Of a stretch of 64,000 nt of DNA, positions 61,036 through 64,000 are shown one piece after another; position 1 is the first letter of the stretch, and each line of letters opens with the position of its first letter. The translations under genes were made by a program, and so were the position numbers. The notes beneath the pieces are model-generated. The model made no database searches. It was not told the origin of the DNA and was given only the letters and a program-made list of their open reading frames with translations. This DNA is from Tenrec ecaudatus (Eukaryota; Chordata; Mammalia; Afrosoricida; Tenrecidae): positions 64,627,501 through 64,691,500 of the forward strand of contig NC_134534.1 of NCBI RefSeq assembly GCF_050624435.1. The letters run 5' to 3'.

Positions 61036-61854
61036 ATTTTTTTCTGGGGTTCTGATGTGGTCACAGGTGTATAGACAATGACTTATACAAACCTTGAGTG
61101 TTCTCTGTAAAAAAATATTAGGGGGAAAATCAAGATCAATAAATATTTTTCTCAGGTTGCTAAACCAGCACCTGAACCTTATGAGATAAACAATTAACAA
61201 ATACATAAATAGCAATGTGATGCTGGTAACTTTAAATAAGGGTGCAGATAAACAATGCCAAAGGCTCAACTAAAAATGGTTGTCAATAAGATCAAGGATT
61301 AACTCCATTAGAACGCTTCTCTTTATTTGGCAAATCTAATTTCATTTCAATTACTTGTAGGAAATGCTGGGTTTAGTTTTGTGATGATAACTTAAGCAAA
61401 ATCTTTGTAAGGACTAAAATGTCCTGATATTAGCACTTTTGAGACTTGGGTACATAATAAAAATTATAGGGTTTGGGGTTTTGTTCGGGAGAAATGGTGA
61501 GACTTGTACATTTGTAAAAAGAGTGTGTCTTAAAATTTGCATGACAAAAGTGGATTGCTCAACAGAGAATTCATGTGCCTTGGTGGTAATCTCTGACCAG
61601 TCTCTCTGGCGAACAAATAAGGAACCTTTTGCTACTGTGGGTTAATTTAAGCCACACCTGTTCATCAGGGCATCTAGAGAATTCCTGCAAGTTTTGACCT
61701 GCATCTTCTTGTCAGGAGTAACAAGAGGCTGTTTCTATATCATACGTGTGGCTCAGCTTGCTGAACCCTGCGAAGGAACGCTAAGAACTTTGTTTCTAGG
61801 GTCGCTTCTTGCAGATGTCTCTTTTGCTTCCCCTGTTACAATGCAAACTTTTTC
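61036..61854. other. No recognised feature
   Basis: AT-rich to 61400 and then balanced. Short open frames only (96 codons at 61694-61984) without motifs. Confidence 0.4.
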
Positions 61855-62012
61855 TTCCTGGTCAAATGGAAAGAGTATTAGCTGTAGCCAGGGGGACTGG
61901 GGTCCAAATTCTGATGTTCTCACTTTGCAGTCCTGTGGATGCTCACATCCTGTTTCCCTGTTTATAAAACTGCCTCCACGCTAACGATTTCGCAGAATTG
62001 TTACAAGATATA
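61855..62012 (+). mobile_element. MIR relic
   Basis: aatggaaagagtattagctg, gggtccaaattctgatgttc and tccctgtttataaaactgcc follow MIR order on the plus strand. Confidence 0.65.
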
Positions 62013-62039
62013 TCAAAAATACTGCTATTCTTATTATTA

Positions 62040-62160
62040 TTACAATTCTTTTCATTGGGACTTCTGTTTTTATTCTAACTTTACTGTGACTTGGATGAAG
62101 GTTTACAGAGCAGATTATACATTTTACATTTAACCATTGATACACATTTTGTTTCCGCTC
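62040..62160 (-). mobile_element. Ancient L1 3' UTR end
   Basis: gaaggtttacagagcagatt and ttaaccattgatacacattt resemble the terminus of the older afrotherian L1. Short and diverged. Confidence 0.45.
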
Positions 62161-62307
62161 ATCCACTTCAATTGCTACAATTCCACTACATTAAGACTCC
62201 CAAGATGTCACATGGATTTCAAAAAGTTGCAGTGGTTAGGAATGAAATTATTCAATAACCTAGGCTGAATCCCTGACCAGTCAGTTATATTTTACTGACT
62301 GGGAATG

Positions 62308-62362
62308 GATAAATCCAAACCCTGATCCAGTGCCATCAACTCAATTCCAAGTCATGGTGACC
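62308..62362 (-). mobile_element. AfroSINE-like 3' fragment interrupted by L1
   Basis: aaatccaaaccctgatccag and ccaagtcatggtgacca are the SINE 3' domain. The rest is cut off by the adjoining L1 tail. Confidence 0.65.
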
Positions 62363-64000
62363 ATTTTTTTAAATCATTTTATTGGGAGCTCATACAGCTC
62401 TTATCACAGTGCATACACCCATCCATTGGGTCAAGCACATTTGTACATATGTTGCCATCATTCTCAAAACATTTTCTTTCTACTTGAGCCATTGGTCTCA
62501 GCTCATTTTCCCCTTCCCCCACCCTCCCTCCTTCATGAACTCTTGATAATTTACTATTTTTTTCCCATTTCTTACACTGACCAATGTCTCCTTTCACCCA
62601 CTTTTCTGTTGCTCATCACCCTGGGAGGGGGTTATATGGATAGCATTGTGATTGGTCTCCTCTCCACCCCACCCCCACCTTCCCCTTACCCTCATGGCAT
62701 TGTTACTCTCATTATTGGTCCTGATGGGCTTATCTGTCCTGGATTCCCTGGGTTTCCAGTTTCTCTCTGTACCAGTGAACATCCTCTGATCTAGCCGATG
62801 TGTAAGGTAGAATAGGGGTCATGATATTGGAGCAGGTACCGGGGAGCATTAAAGAACTAGAAGAAAATTGTACATTTCAATGATGCTATACTGCATCCTG
62901 ACTGGTTTGTCTCTTCCTTGTGACCCTTCTGTAAGGGGATGCCCAATTGTCTACAGATGGGCTTTGGGTCTCCACTCCACACTCCCCCTCATTCACATTG
63001 ATATGATTTTTTGTTCTGGGTTTTTGATGCCTGACACTTGATCCCATCAACATCTCAGGCTGGTGTGCTTCTTCCATATGGACTTTGTTGCTTCTCAGTT
63101 AGACAGCACTTATTTGTCTTTAAGCTTTTAAGATCCCAGACCCTATGTCTTCTGATAGCTGGTCGCCATCAGCTTTCTGCACCACATTTGCTTATGCATC
63201 CATTTTGTCTTCAGTGATTGTGTCTGGAAGGTGAGCATCACAGAATGCCAGGTCATTAGAACAAAGTGTTCTTGCATTGATGGAGTACTTGAGTAGAAGC
63301 CCAATGTCCATCTGCTACCTTAATACTTAGCATTCAAATATATGTACATACATCTATTTCCCTATCATTATATATAAATATATTTTCAACTGTACATGCC
63401 TGCATTTGGACCTCTATAAATGTCCTTCGCCTCCAAGTTCTTTCCTCTATTTCCTTTTACTTTTCTCTTGTTCCCTTCAGCTACAGTGCCCTTAATCAAG
63501 CCCTACTAGGCATCCTATACCCTCTGCACCATAAAATTAAGATCACTGTTGTTCCCTTGACCCTAGCTTGGTTCACACCCCCTTCTTTCCCCTGCCTCCC
63601 CCTCTCCCGTGTCCCCCCAACGGTAGTTCCCTTTGTTTTCTCCTTCGAATTATTTATCCCATCTATCTTATCTAGATAGACATGCAGAGATAATAATAAG
63701 CACAAAAACAAAGAAAAGAAAACAACAGCAGCAAACAAACAAAAACAACGACAAAAAAAAAAAAAAAGAAAAGCCTATAAATAGTCCGAGGTCTATTGGT
63801 TGCCCTTTAGGAGTGTTTTCAGGTCTAGTCTGATGAGGTGCCAAGCCCTGGCCCCAAAGTCTATTTTTGGTATTCTCTGGGAACTTCATTACTTTGCTCC
63901 CCTTGCTGCTCTGTTGCACGCCCTTAGAATTTGACCCCAGTGTGATGGGGTCAGATCGGGCACAATTCCCAGGCTATGTCTCCAGTGTTGTCCCCCATAG
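62363..64000 (-). mobile_element. Tenrec-type L1 3' UTR running off the window edge
   Basis: Minus copy from the tail (tttaaatcattttattggga) through gctcatcaccctgggagggg, gccatcagctttctgcacca and the A-rich polypurine region at 63700-63770. It extends to the ggcacaattcccaggctatg block, which matches about 36400 of the long L1 in reverse. More of the element lies outside. Confidence 0.9.

Overview
The window is mammalian nuclear DNA, almost certainly from a tenrec (Afrotheria, Tenrecidae, Echinops-like). Three repeat classes point there together: tRNA-derived AfroSINE-like copies on both strands, four short hAT elements with SPIN-type ends, and many copies of one long L1 3' UTR ending in a gagcccctaataaaatgatt-like tail. 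This assignment is inference from repeat families remembered as lineage-typical, not from a database search. I see no host gene exons, no tRNA gene and no bacterial features. The window looks like a gene-poor, repeat-dense intergenic or deep intronic region.

Layout. 1-1810: decayed pogo/Tigger transposase on the minus strand, ending in a hairpin terminus. 2.6-9.6 kb: RTE (BovB-like) 3' ends, AfroSINEs, two SPIN copies and MIR relics. 9.8-11 kb: L1 3' UTR (minus). 11.3-12.5 kb: RTE reverse-transcriptase relic. 12.8-24.5 kb: SINEs, a 17-bp-TSD micro-L1, LTR-like elements and a third SPIN. 24.6-27.4 kb: three-layer nest of LTR-like element / L1 / LTR-like element. 27.6-29 kb: SINE, and a MIR split by an LTR-like element carrying a U2 snRNA fragment. 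29.4-38.2 kb: a long L1 (5' UTR, ORF1, ORF2, 3' UTR) interrupted by an unidentified polyadenylated cDNA and by a full-length GAPDH retrocopy with an intact 333-codon ORF. 38.2-42 kb: mostly single-copy sequence. 42.3-47.6 kb: HAL1/L1-like 5' part followed by two L1 3' ends. 47.7-51 kb: SINEs, a fourth SPIN and a 1.6-kb single-copy block. 51.5-56 kb: L1 3' UTR, LTR-like elements and an RTE split by an L1 3' end. 56.5-58.5 kb: SINEs, an ancient L1 3' UTR holding a 45-bp minisatellite, and an L2 end. 58.7-60.4 kb: an L1 insertion with a 5' inversion. 60.6-64 kb: SINE, L1 fragments, MIR and a further L1 3' UTR running off the edge.

How it works together: the only intact protein reading frame of recognised function is the GAPDH retrocopy, and it was made by the same L1 machinery that fills the window. 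Everything else is layered transposition (MIR/L2 and MLT1-like oldest; RTE, AfroSINE and ancient L1 next; SPIN and the tenrec-type L1 more recent; GAPDH inside L1 among the youngest). Family names and boundaries are by eye and should be read as approximate to about 10-30 bases unless a target-site duplication is cited.
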